DNA of 64,000 bases from Candidatus Solibacter sp. (GTDB lineage: Bacteria > Acidobacteriota > Terriglobia > Bryobacterales > Bryobacteraceae), in contig PNKE01000059.1 of the NCBI GenBank assembly GCA_013822245.1, positions 1 through 64,000 of the forward strand, read 5' to 3'. This document shows positions 54,679-62,603 of this stretch, in pieces. Both the position numbers and the translations under genes were made by a program. Below the pieces are notes generated by a model, which was given only the letters and a program-made list of their open reading frames with translations, was not told the DNA's origin and did no database searches. The first letter of the stretch is position 1. Each line of letters starts with the position of its first letter.

Positions 54679-54713
54679 ATATACAGTATATCGGTTCCAC
54701 GCCCTTGGGCGTG
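54679..54713 (-). promoter_or_regulatory. tandem palindromes upstream of erpA
   Basis: ATATACAGTATAT (54679-54691), a perfect 6-base palindrome with one central base, overlaps a possible -10 (TATACT on the minus strand). CACGCCCTTGGGCGTG (54698-54713) is a perfect 7-base palindrome with two central bases. Both sit about 35-70 bases upstream of the start. They may be operator sites; no known regulator motif is recognised. Confidence 0.4.
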
Positions 54714-55015
54714 TTCTCATTTCACTATAAGAGATGCGCGGGTGCGGCGCCAGGCTTCGAGGATTGGAGGCCGGTGGAGGAAGCGCGCCGAGGAGCCGGG
54801 ACGCGGCGGGCGGGAGCGCGCGGCCAGCCTGGCTTGCCGTGGAAACCTGTCCAGGAGACCCGCTCGCGGCGCTCGCCGAGACGCCACGGCGCATGCCGGC
54901 CGGGGAGCGGGCTCCGGCCACGAAGCCTGCTGGGGTGGGGGATCTGGTATGGTGGACAGGATCGAAGCAGTAAGTCGAAGAAACCGGAAATCAGCGGGAT
55001 ACGTCAGTCAGGGCG
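54714..55015. other. intergenic stretch before the ECF sigma gene
   Basis: About 300 bases. Contains the upstream region of erpA (minus) and of the sigma factor gene (plus). A TTCACTATAAGAG stretch around 54720 is a candidate sigma -10, with no strong -35. Nothing else recognised. Confidence 0.35.
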
Positions 55016-55696
55016 ATGCACGCTACGACTGGAGTTCTCCCATTTCCGGCGGCCGGTGAAGCCGCAAAGGCCGCCGCGCGAGACAAAAGAAGCGTGGAGT
55101 ACCGCAGAACTGAAGAGGCCCAACTTGTCAAGCGGATCCAGGCGCGGGACGAAATGGCGTTTCGCGAGATGGTTGACCGCTATCAGTCCAAGGTCTATTC
55201 AATCATCTACGGAATTCTGCGCAACCGGAACGACGCCGAGGACATAGCGCAGCAGGTGTTCGCGAAGGTCTACTTTTCGATCGGCAACTTCGATTTCCGG
55301 TCGTCGCTGCTGACGTGGATCTACAAGATCACGGTGAACGAGTGCTACGACTACCTGCGCAAGAAGAAGGTGCGCAAGCTGGTCTACGAGAGCGATTTCG
55401 GAGACGAGGAATCCAGCGGCATGGAGCGTAGCGAAGCCGATCCGGCGATGCCGGCCGATGAGCGGCTGGCGAAGCGGGATCTGGTATTGAAGCTGCTGTC
55501 GAAGATATCGAGCGAGGACCGGCAGTTGATGCTGCTGAAGGAAGTGGAAGGCCATTCGGTCGAGGAACTGGCCCGGATGATGGGCATGAACGAGAATACA
55601 ATTAAGGTCAAGCTGTTCCGTGCGCGGCAGAAACTGCTGAAGGCGGCGCAACGTCTGACCGGACGGAAGGGTCTCAATCCTGGGGCGGACGGCTAG
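55016..55696 (+). CDS. ECF sigma factor
   Basis: 226 residues. Region 2: EMAFREMVDRYQSKVYSIIYGILRNRNDAEDIAQQVFAKVYFSI (about 46-90); region 4: LSKISSEDRQLMLLKEVEGHSVEELARMMGMNENTIKVKLFRARQKLLKA. The N-terminus has an extra ~35 residues. Directs RNA polymerase to stress promoters. Followed by an anti-sigma gene in the same direction. Confidence 0.94.
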   Translation: MHATTGVLPFPAAGEAAKAAARDKRSVEYRRTEEAQLVKRIQARDEMAFREMVDRYQSKVYSIIYGILRNRNDAEDIAQQVFAKVYFSIGNFDFRSSLLTWIYKITVNECYDYLRKKKVRKLVYESDFGDEESSGMERSEADPAMPADERLAKRDLVLKLLSKISSEDRQLMLLKEVEGHSVEELARMMGMNENTIKVKLFRARQKLLKAAQRLTGRKGLNPGADG

Positions 55697-55821
55697 GGCC
55701 TCAGGGAGAATGGAAACGATGTCTCGCGCAATCGACGGACAGCCGGGCAACACGAGAGCCGGATACGGCCGTGCCTGGCGCGCCGCGCGGGGTTTGGGCG
55801 TTTGGATTGAGGGAAGTCGAA

Positions 55822-56337
55822 ATGCATAAGCCAACGATGGAAGGCATGGAAGCCTACCTGGCGGGCCGGAACGCGGATGCGGCGGCGATGGCGCTTGAGG
55901 CGCACATTGAAACCTGCGTGGAGTGCCGGGCGATGGTGGGCCGGATGAGGGCGCAGTCCGGCATGGTGAGGACATTGAAGCCGGAACAGGAGTTCGATCC
56001 TGCTCCGGGGTTTTATGCGCGGGTGATGGAGCGGATCGAGGCGCAGGCGGCGGGCAGTTTCTGGGCCGTGTTCCTGGAGCCGTTTTTCGCGCGGCGGTTC
56101 ATGTACGCGTCGCTGGCGCTGATGATGGTGATGGTGGTGGCGGCGGCGGCGGTGAGCAGCGAGTTGGATGTACATGCGACGGTTCCGATGGAGATGGCGG
56201 TCGAGATATCGTTGCCCGACTCGCCGGTTTTCGGCGAACAAAGCGGACGGGATGTGGTTTTTGTCAATCTGGCGTCGTTTGGGGACAGCCTGGCGGGCGG
56301 GCAGGCGATCAGGGCGTTTCCGGTGGTGGATGAGTAG
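55822..56337 (+). CDS. anti-sigma factor with zinc-finger domain
   Basis: 171 residues from ATG 55822. N-terminal zinc anti-sigma motif HIETCVEC (H-x3-C-x2-C, about residues 28-35), one TM helix (FMYASLALMMVMVVAAAAVS, about 90-109), and a C-terminal periplasmic part. Binds and holds the ECF sigma until a signal. 125 bases downstream of sigma. Confidence 0.9.
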   Translation: MHKPTMEGMEAYLAGRNADAAAMALEAHIETCVECRAMVGRMRAQSGMVRTLKPEQEFDPAPGFYARVMERIEAQAAGSFWAVFLEPFFARRFMYASLALMMVMVVAAAAVSSELDVHATVPMEMAVEISLPDSPVFGEQSGRDVVFVNLASFGDSLAGGQAIRAFPVVDE

Positions 56338-56378
56338 CGGCGTCCGAGTGACGATCGGGATAAGATAGTCCAGACAAG

Positions 56379-56777
56379 GTGAGCAGCACCAGCCACAGCT
56401 TCGACAACCGCATCACCTGGCGCCACCCGCGGGTATTGCTGGTGCTGTGCACGGTTTTTTTGTGCGGGATGGCGGCAGGGGCGTTGATGGTCAGGGTGAC
56501 GGGGGTTGCCGCGGCGCGGCCGTCGATCTCGACGTGGAAAGAGACCACGCGCGAGATGACGCTGGCGCGGTTCAAAAAAGAATTGAACCTGACGCCGGAG
56601 CAGGCGCGCGAGATGGAGACGATCCTGGACGATTACGTTCTGTACTACCAGAACCTTCAGGGCCAGATCGCCGACATCCGGATGCAGGGCCACGACCGGA
56701 TACTGCGCATACTGGACCCGCGGCAGCGGGAAAAGTTCGAATCGATGATGACCGAACTGTCGTCGAAGGCGAAGTAG
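56379..56777 (+). CDS. CpxP/Spy-like membrane-anchored protein
   Basis: 132 residues, GTG start. One TM helix (VLLVLCTVFLCGMAAGALMV), then a periplasmic helical part with LNLTPEQAREMETIL and LDPRQREKFESMM, the LTxxQ pattern of Spy/CpxP-like or heavy-metal sensor proteins. Third gene of the sigma cluster and possibly the signal sensor or chaperone. Confidence 0.72.
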   Translation: MSSTSHSFDNRITWRHPRVLLVLCTVFLCGMAAGALMVRVTGVAAARPSISTWKETTREMTLARFKKELNLTPEQAREMETILDDYVLYYQNLQGQIADIRMQGHDRILRILDPRQREKFESMMTELSSKAK

Positions 56778-56787
56778 CCGGACCTGA

Positions 56788-57477
56788 TTAGTAAAAGATC
56801 TGAACCTCCATGCTCGATGGGTGGACTTCGCGCCCGTCCACATACACCCGCATGCCCTTGCCGTATTCGATGCGCACGTTGAGGTGGCTGACCGCGTGGC
56901 CGGAGCGGATGGCGCAGGCCTTGCCGTCATGGACGAAGACCTTGGCCGACTGGCCGCCGGCCTTGGCCGCGGCCATGGACTTCGGGCGTCGGATTTCGGC
57001 GATCCGGCCCCAACTGAGAGCGTCCCTGGAGACCGGCTTCGACATGGTGGGGCGGTGGACGAACTCATCGCTGCCGGTGATGATTCCGACATGGGTGATG
57101 ACGCCCTCCTTGTAGTTGCCGTAGGTATTCATGAACATGATGATGTCGCCGGGCTGGTGGGCGCCCGGCGCGACCTTCTCGCCGATTTCGCCGCCGGCGA
57201 GGCTGTTGGCGTAGCCGGGCCCGAGCGGCGCGCCCTGGGGGAGCAATCCGGCGTCGGTGGGCCGTTTGGCCTCGCCGAGCGGGATACCGGCTTCGCTGAA
57301 GACATGGCGGACGAAGTTGGCGCACATCTCCTTCTTCCCTGGCTGGAAATGGCGGCCGACCCAGGACCTGGCGCGGTTGACCACGGCGTTGGACTTCGGG
57401 TTGACGGCGACGCCATGCTGCTTGACGTGGTGGGCCGCCGTTGAAGCCGAGCCGTTGTGCTTGTTGGTAGTCGTCAT
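56788..57477 (-). CDS. NlpC/P60-like protein without signal peptide
   Basis: 229 residues. Catalytic Cys in EMCANFVRHVFSEAGIP (about residue 52) and His in ITHVGIITGSDEFVH; the layout matches NlpC/P60 gamma-glutamyl-diaminoacyl hydrolases. There is no signal peptide or TM, and a C-terminal ~55-residue domain (KVFVHDGKACAIRSGHAVSHLNVRIEYGKGMRVYVDG) is unusual. It may be a phage lysin or a secreted effector; no partner is seen. Confidence 0.7.
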   Translation of the reverse strand: MTTTNKHNGSASTAAHHVKQHGVAVNPKSNAVVNRARSWVGRHFQPGKKEMCANFVRHVFSEAGIPLGEAKRPTDAGLLPQGAPLGPGYANSLAGGEIGEKVAPGAHQPGDIIMFMNTYGNYKEGVITHVGIITGSDEFVHRPTMSKPVSRDALSWGRIAEIRRPKSMAAAKAGGQSAKVFVHDGKACAIRSGHAVSHLNVRIEYGKGMRVYVDGREVHPSSMEVQIFY

Positions 57478-57529
57478 GCGGTTGCTGAACCCTCTGAAAG
57501 GGATAGCGACAAAATCATCAAGATTCCGT

Positions 57530-57833
57530 CATGGGAAATTGAGTCTTGAAGAGAAGGCGCGGCCGGCGGTGATCACCGCGGCGGCGCCGTGGCGCGCGCG
57601 GCGGGGCGTTCGAGGGTTTGTGTGGAGGGCCGGGCGGGTCCGCTTTCGAGGCGGGCGATGAGGGATTCCCGTGGTGGACATGCGCCCGGCCAACTGCTGC
57701 TGGGTGAGACCGGCCGGCACGAGCCTGGATCACAGCCCGTGCAGGGTCGAACTCGTGCCGCAACCCGTCATGCGCCGGGCGGTACTCCGGGGGGGTCCTT
57801 CATCCACTTCTTGTTCTTGAGGAGGTCGCTCAC
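57530..57833 (-). pseudogene. decayed HigA-like XRE antitoxin
   Basis: GTG 57833 overlaps the toxin stop (GTGA) in standard order. Readable pieces lie in different frames: VSDLLKNKKWMKDP, EYRPAHDGLRHEFDPARAVIQARAG, LTQQQLAGRMSTTG, ESLIARLESGPARPSTQTLER. The helix-turn-helix antitoxin pattern is clear, but at least three frameshifts prevent a full protein. Confidence 0.75.
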
Positions 57834-58152
57834 TTTGGGAATATTTCGATCTCACGCGCCCGTTTCAACGCCAGTCTGATGTCCTGCTCCGGAGGCTTCC
57901 GTGTCTTCTTCACGAAGACCCGCAAGACAACCACGCGCTCACCGAGCGCCGTTACGCGGAGCGTTCGCTTGGATCCCATCCCGGCCTTTCATCCGCATCT
58001 CCCACAGGCCCGCCCGCAAATAGCTGACGTGCGGTTGCCTGACCCGATCGATTCCGAACTCATCAATCAACAGCACGATGTGATGGAACCGCGCACACCT
58101 CCGGGTCAGATGGGGCGAATTCCACGCGGCGAGTGAACCGTCGCCGCTGCCG
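57830..58152 (-). pseudogene. decayed HigB/RelE (Gp49-like) toxin
   Basis: Pieces in at least three frames: RRFTRRVEFAPSDPEV; LLIDEFGIDRVRQPHVSYLRAGLWEMRMKGRDGI; KRTLRVTALGERVVVLRVFVKKTRKPPEQDIRLALKRAREIEIFPK, then TGA at 57830-57832. The RelE/Gp49-like core (R..GLWE.R.KGRDGI, VFVKKTRK) is recognisable; frameshifts separate the pieces. It sits directly after the toprim gene. Confidence 0.72.
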
Positions 58153-58153
58153 G

Positions 58154-58699
58154 CTATTCAAGCCGCTTGATCTCATGGATGGCAAGGTGAATCGACTCAA
58201 TGCAGCGTTCGGGAACATGAGCGTTCTGCCGGCTCCAGGTGAAGAACTCAAGCGCAGCCGGCTTGATCATTTCGTCGACACCCGTGCGCTGCTTGTAGTC
58301 GGCGTTCTCGTCCACGACCTGTCCGGCTAGGCAGAGAATCCAAGTCTCGATGTTACGTCGTGGAATCAAGTGAACAATCGGCTCCGTTTCGTTTCGAGTT
58401 TCCTGCCCACCGTTGGAGAGGGCTTTGGCCAATTGACGGCTGCGATTTTCAACCGTCCCCGAATCCGCATCCACGACAACGATCAGTTCCGTGCTCGCGG
58501 TGGCGGCCCTTTCCCGGCATGTCTGGACATGCTTCCCATACTGCATGCGAACCCACTGCTCCGCGCTGCCGCGCCCAGCGGAAAGCGGGCCGAAGTGAAT
58601 TTCGTGACGGCGGAAGCCTTTCCTGTAAAGGTATTGGCGAACGAAGCGCTGGTGACGGTCGTCCTCCGCCAAAACAATGATTCGGGACGGCCTACTCAT
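58154..58699 (-). CDS. putative TOPRIM-like effector of an ATPase pair
   Basis: 181 residues from ATG 58699; overlaps the ATPase stop by 8 bases. Conserved acid residues E12 (VLAEDDRHQ) and D77/D79 (IVVVDADSGTVENR) match the E...DxD layout of TOPRIM nucleases, though no full TOPRIM is assured by eye. PRRNIETWILCLAG is a likely structural/effector motif. In PARIS, OLD and Gabija-type systems an ABC-like ATPase works with a TOPRIM protein against phage; this pair fits that plan. Alternative: a nucleotide-binding accessory of unknown kind. Confidence 0.65.
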   Translation of the reverse strand: MSRPSRIIVLAEDDRHQRFVRQYLYRKGFRRHEIHFGPLSAGRGSAEQWVRMQYGKHVQTCRERAATASTELIVVVDADSGTVENRSRQLAKALSNGGQETRNETEPIVHLIPRRNIETWILCLAGQVVDENADYKQRTGVDEMIKPAALEFFTWSRQNAHVPERCIESIHLAIHEIKRLE

Positions 58700-59798
58700 C
58701 CTCCCACCCGCGAGCCATGATCTCGGATGGAAGAAGACTGGGGTAGCGGCCAGACTCAAGGGGGATAATCCTTGTTGGCCCAACTCCTTCACGAACAAAG
58801 CGGACGCCGTTTTTGGCGGCCCACTGATTGATGATCTCAGGGTGGTGGGAGATGATGAAGACTTGCCCTCGCCCTTCCGCGATCACATCGTCAACCGCGG
58901 TCAACCACGGTTGAATTTCGCGCAATGAAACGAAGTTGTCCGGCTCATCGAGGATGACCGTCTTGCCGCTTTTGACGAGGAAATGCAGGATGACGTATAG
59001 GCAGACCAGACAGCGTTGCCCATCTGAAAGCTCTGACAGGCCGTAACCGGTGGGCTCGTCGCCGCTTGCCTCAAAGTCCGCAAACAAGAGGCGAACTTTT
59101 TCGTCAACCATTTGAAGACGGAAGTGGCGGAAGCAAGCAAGCGCCTGCCGAAGGTCCGCCGTCAGCGCGTCGCGGGTCTCGGGATCGGTTTGTTGCAGGT
59201 GCCTGTACCAGGCGGCAATGTTGGAGAGGTCCACATTGGGGTACAGGTCCTCACCGGGGGCCTCGATTCTCATCGCGAACGGATTCAGGCGAAAGCAGAG
59301 CAGTCCGCCCAGCCAGCGCTTGAAGGCCATCAGGAGCAGGTTTTCCTTTGACGGCGCCTGGGCATCCAAGGCGGACCGGCTCTGATTGAGTGAATATGTC
59401 ACCTTATGCTCGAACCGATCGTTATAGAGGTGGACATCCCCCGACACGAACTCGAAAATCGGCCTTCCGTCGCACTTCACTGTTTCGGACAGGACGCGGG
59501 GTTCGATAGGCTCGCCCCAGCGGTCGATCACCAGCCGATAGACGTACCCTCGACCGTCCACTTCGGCCTCGATCTCGAAGGTCTGTTCCCGCCGGTTGTG
59601 CCAACGAGTGAGGTTGTATTTGGAGAAGCACTTCGCGGCGTCATGCCCCCCGACTACGAACCGACGAACATCGAGCAGCGCATCCATGAAAGACGACTTC
59701 CCAGTCCCGTTCCGTCCGAAAATCAACTGCTTGCGCCCTGGCCGGTACTCGAAGTTGACGAAGCAACGGTAGTTGTCGATGTAGAGCCGAGTCAGCAT
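58692..59798 (-). CDS. ABC-type AAA ATPase of a putative defence pair
   Basis: 368 residues from ATG 59798. SMC/ABC-like single-domain ATPase: Walker A FGRNGTGKSS (about 27-36), signature LSDGQR (257-262), Walker B VILDEPD (281-287), H-loop His in IISHHPE (318). No coiled-coil arm of real length and no TM. In phage-defence ATPases (PARIS AriA, OLD, Septu) this same set of motifs occurs. Coupled to the downstream TOPRIM-like gene, overlapping by 8 bases. Confidence 0.82.
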   Translation of the reverse strand: MLTRLYIDNYRCFVNFEYRPGRKQLIFGRNGTGKSSFMDALLDVRRFVVGGHDAAKCFSKYNLTRWHNRREQTFEIEAEVDGRGYVYRLVIDRWGEPIEPRVLSETVKCDGRPIFEFVSGDVHLYNDRFEHKVTYSLNQSRSALDAQAPSKENLLLMAFKRWLGGLLCFRLNPFAMRIEAPGEDLYPNVDLSNIAAWYRHLQQTDPETRDALTADLRQALACFRHFRLQMVDEKVRLLFADFEASGDEPTGYGLSELSDGQRCLVCLYVILHFLVKSGKTVILDEPDNFVSLREIQPWLTAVDDVIAEGRGQVFIISHHPEIINQWAAKNGVRFVREGVGPTRIIPLESGRYPSLLPSEIMARGWEDE

Positions 59799-59914
59799 TT
59801 GAACCAATTGTACACATGGGCCACCGGGTCGGAGCGTGCACACTCAGGCCTCCCGGCGCGAGCGTAGTTCTTGTGCGGCTGCCGGAGGCGGCGGCGAGGC
59901 GTTCGGGAGGAAGC

Positions 59915-61114
59915 CTAACGTCCGGATAACGGCAAGCCCATGCGAGTGGCCACGCGTTTGAGGATGTCGACGGACTGTTCCAATTGGGCGCGCGAGTGGG
60001 TGGCGGTGACGATGGCGCGGATGCGGGCCAGGCCCTGGGGGACGGTCGGGAAGCCGATGCCGGTGGCCCAGAGTCCTGCATCGAACAGGGCGCGCGAGTA
60101 GTCCATTGCGGCCTTGGTTTCGCCGACGATGATGGGCACGATGGGGGTCTCGCTGAGGCCCGTGTCGAAGCCTTCCTGTTTCAGCAACTGCTTGAAGTAG
60201 TTCGTGTTGTCCCAGAGCAACCGGACGCGCTCGGGCTCGGCGGCCAGCAGATCGAAAGCGGCCAGGCAGGCGGCGGTGACGGCCGGCGGGTGGGAAGTCG
60301 AGAACAGGAAGGGGCGCGCGCGGTGGTAGAGGTAGTCGATAAGATCGCGCGAGCCGCAGACGTAGCCGCCGAGGGCGCCGATGGCCTTCGACAGCGTGCC
60401 CACCTGGATCTGGACCCGGCCATGCAGGCCGAAGTGATCGACCGTGCCGCGGCCGTTCGCGCCCAGGACGCCGGAGGAGTGGGCGTCGTCGATCATCATA
60501 ATGGCGCCGTGCTTTTCGGCGACGGGGACGAGTTGATCCAGCGGCCCGATGTCGCCGTCCATCGAAAAGACGCCGTCGGTGATCAAAAGCTTGTTGCCAG
60601 GCTCGGAGGCGAGCGAGGAGAGGATTTCGCCGGCGTGGGCGGCGTCGCGGTGGCGGAAGACGTGGATTTTGGCGCGCGAGAGGCGGCAGCCGTCGATGAT
60701 GGAGGCGTGGTTAAGGGCGTCGGAGATGATGTGGTCGTTGGGGGTGAGGACGGAGGAGACGGCGCCGGCGTTGGCGGTGAAACCGGACTGGAAGACGACG
60801 CAGGCTTCGGTGTGTTTGAAAGCGGCGATCTTCTCTTCCAGTTCGATGTGCATGGCCAGGGTGCCGGTGATGGTGCGGACGGCGCCGGAGCCGACGCCGA
60901 ACTCGCGGACGGCCTTTTCGGCGGCTTCCTTGAGTTTGGGGTGGTTGGCGAGGCCGAGATAGTTGTTGGAGGCGAGGTTGATGACCTCGCGGCCGTCGGC
61001 GCGGCAGACGGGTTCGCAGGCCGACTGCAACTGGCGGAGGCGGAAGAAGCCGCCGGCGGCTTTGATCTCATCGAGCGCGGATGTGATGTATGAAAGGGGG
61101 TTGGCGCCGGGCAT
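59915..61114 (-). CDS. kbl: 2-amino-3-ketobutyrate CoA ligase / AONS-family PLP enzyme
   Basis: 399 residues. PLP alpha-oxoamine synthase: NNYLGLANHP, GSGAVRTITGTLAMHIELEEKIA, PLP Lys in TLSKAIGALGGYV, DDAHSSGVLG, LFSTSHPP. Kbl (threonine degradation to glycine) fits length and FxDxP; BioF or serine palmitoyl-type members cannot be excluded. ATG 61114. Confidence 0.87.
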   Translation of the reverse strand: MPGANPLSYITSALDEIKAAGGFFRLRQLQSACEPVCRADGREVINLASNNYLGLANHPKLKEAAEKAVREFGVGSGAVRTITGTLAMHIELEEKIAAFKHTEACVVFQSGFTANAGAVSSVLTPNDHIISDALNHASIIDGCRLSRAKIHVFRHRDAAHAGEILSSLASEPGNKLLITDGVFSMDGDIGPLDQLVPVAEKHGAIMMIDDAHSSGVLGANGRGTVDHFGLHGRVQIQVGTLSKAIGALGGYVCGSRDLIDYLYHRARPFLFSTSHPPAVTAACLAAFDLLAAEPERVRLLWDNTNYFKQLLKQEGFDTGLSETPIVPIIVGETKAAMDYSRALFDAGLWATGIGFPTVPQGLARIRAIVTATHSRAQLEQSVDILKRVATRMGLPLSGR

Positions 61115-61163
61115 CGACCATCAGTATAGCCGGGAGCCTGCTGGTAACATGAAGGTTCTCCCT

Positions 61164-62549
61164 ATGAAAAAGCTGATTCTCTCTCTCGCTCTCGTGTGTT
61201 GCGCCCCGGCGTTCGGGCAGGGCGAACAGGAAACCGCGCTGGACCGCTACGTGAAAACGCCCGACGCGGCCTATAAATGGTCGCTCGTGAAGACGATCCC
61301 CGGCGACGGCGTGACGGCGTTTGTGATCGATATGACGTCGCAGACGTGGCTGACGGCGAATGAAGTGGACCGGCCGGAGTGGAAGCACTGGGTGGTGGTC
61401 TACAAGCCCGACGTGGTGAAGCATACCGCGGCGCTGCTGATGATCGGCGGCGGGTCGAATGAAAACCCGGCGCCGGCCAAGCAGGAGCCGTTCAACGCCC
61501 AGATTGCGAAGAAGACGTCGTCGGTGACGGTGGAACTGCGGATGGTCCCGAACCAGCCGCTGTCGTTCTTCGGCGAGTCGCGCAAGCGGACCGAGGATTC
61601 GATCATCGCCTACAACTGGGTGAAGCACATGGAGACGGGCGACGACAAATGGGCGACGCGGCTGCCGATGACCAAGGCCGCCGTGCGGGCGATGGACACT
61701 GTCACAGCGTTCATGAAGAGCGAGGCGGGCGGCGGCGTGACGGTGGACAAGTATGTCGTCACCGGCGGCAGCAAGCGCGGCTGGACGACATGGACGGCAG
61801 GCATCGTGGATCAGCGGGTTGTCGCCATCATGCCGGCGGTGATCGACCTGCTGAACATGGTCCCGTCGTTCATCCATCACTGGCGGGCGTACGGATTCTG
61901 GGCGCCGGCGGTGGGCGATTACGTGGAGCACGGGGTGATGGACAAGGTGAACACGCCGGAGTTCTCGCGGCTGATGAAGCTGGTGGAGCCATACGAGTAC
62001 CGGGGGCGGCTGACGCTGCCGAAGTACATCGTGAATTCGACGGGCGACCAGTTTTTCCTGCCCGATTCGTGGCAGTTTTACTGGGACGATCTGAAGGGCG
62101 AGAAGTACCTGCGGTATGTGCCGAATACGGATCACGGGGTGACGAGGCGGTCGGACGCCGGCGACAGTCTGGCGACGTATTATGCGTCGATCATCAACAA
62201 CTGGAAGCGGCCGGAGTTTGACTGGTCGGTGGCCAGGGACGGCACGATTACGGTGAAGTCGAAGGAGAAGCCGTCGGCGGTGAAGCTGTGGCAGGCGCAC
62301 AACCCGGATGCGCGCGATTTCCGGCTGGAGCGGATCGGTCCGGCGTACAAGAGCACGGATGTGGCGGAGACGGCGCCGAATACGTGGGTGGTGAAGACGC
62401 CGGCGGTGGAGAAGGGCTGGGTGGCGTATTTCGTGGAGTTGACCTTCCCTGCCCCGGAGGGCATGGCGTGGAAGTTCACAACGGGCGTAAAGGTGATGCC
62501 GGACGCGTATCCGTTCCCGGCGCCGGATTTCGCGGCGGCGACGAAATAG
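61164..62549 (+). CDS. PqaA-type exported alpha/beta hydrolase-like protein
   Basis: 461 residues from ATG 61164 (ATG 61149 possible). Signal peptide (KKLILSLALVCCAPAFG). PhoPQ-activated pathogenicity-related family: LIGGGSNENP, AIAGGSKRGWTTWTAGIVD-like GGSKRGW (nucleophile Ser), LPKYIVNSTGDQFFLPDSWQFYWDD and PNTDHGV with Asp/His. Function unproved; likely hydrolase in the periplasm. Residues read from the sequence are VVTGGSKRGWTTW. Confidence 0.87.
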   Translation: MKKLILSLALVCCAPAFGQGEQETALDRYVKTPDAAYKWSLVKTIPGDGVTAFVIDMTSQTWLTANEVDRPEWKHWVVVYKPDVVKHTAALLMIGGGSNENPAPAKQEPFNAQIAKKTSSVTVELRMVPNQPLSFFGESRKRTEDSIIAYNWVKHMETGDDKWATRLPMTKAAVRAMDTVTAFMKSEAGGGVTVDKYVVTGGSKRGWTTWTAGIVDQRVVAIMPAVIDLLNMVPSFIHHWRAYGFWAPAVGDYVEHGVMDKVNTPEFSRLMKLVEPYEYRGRLTLPKYIVNSTGDQFFLPDSWQFYWDDLKGEKYLRYVPNTDHGVTRRSDAGDSLATYYASIINNWKRPEFDWSVARDGTITVKSKEKPSAVKLWQAHNPDARDFRLERIGPAYKSTDVAETAPNTWVVKTPAVEKGWVAYFVELTFPAPEGMAWKFTTGVKVMPDAYPFPAPDFAAATK

Positions 62550-62603
62550 CGCCCGGCCCCGATCCGGCCCCGGCGCGGATGGCAATGACAGTCAGGAGAA
62601 GGC

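Noticed and set aside
54720-54735. Strong sigma-70 promoter for the ECF sigma gene
   Set aside because: TATAAG is present, but no good -35 lies 16-18 bases upstream, so it is only a weak candidate.
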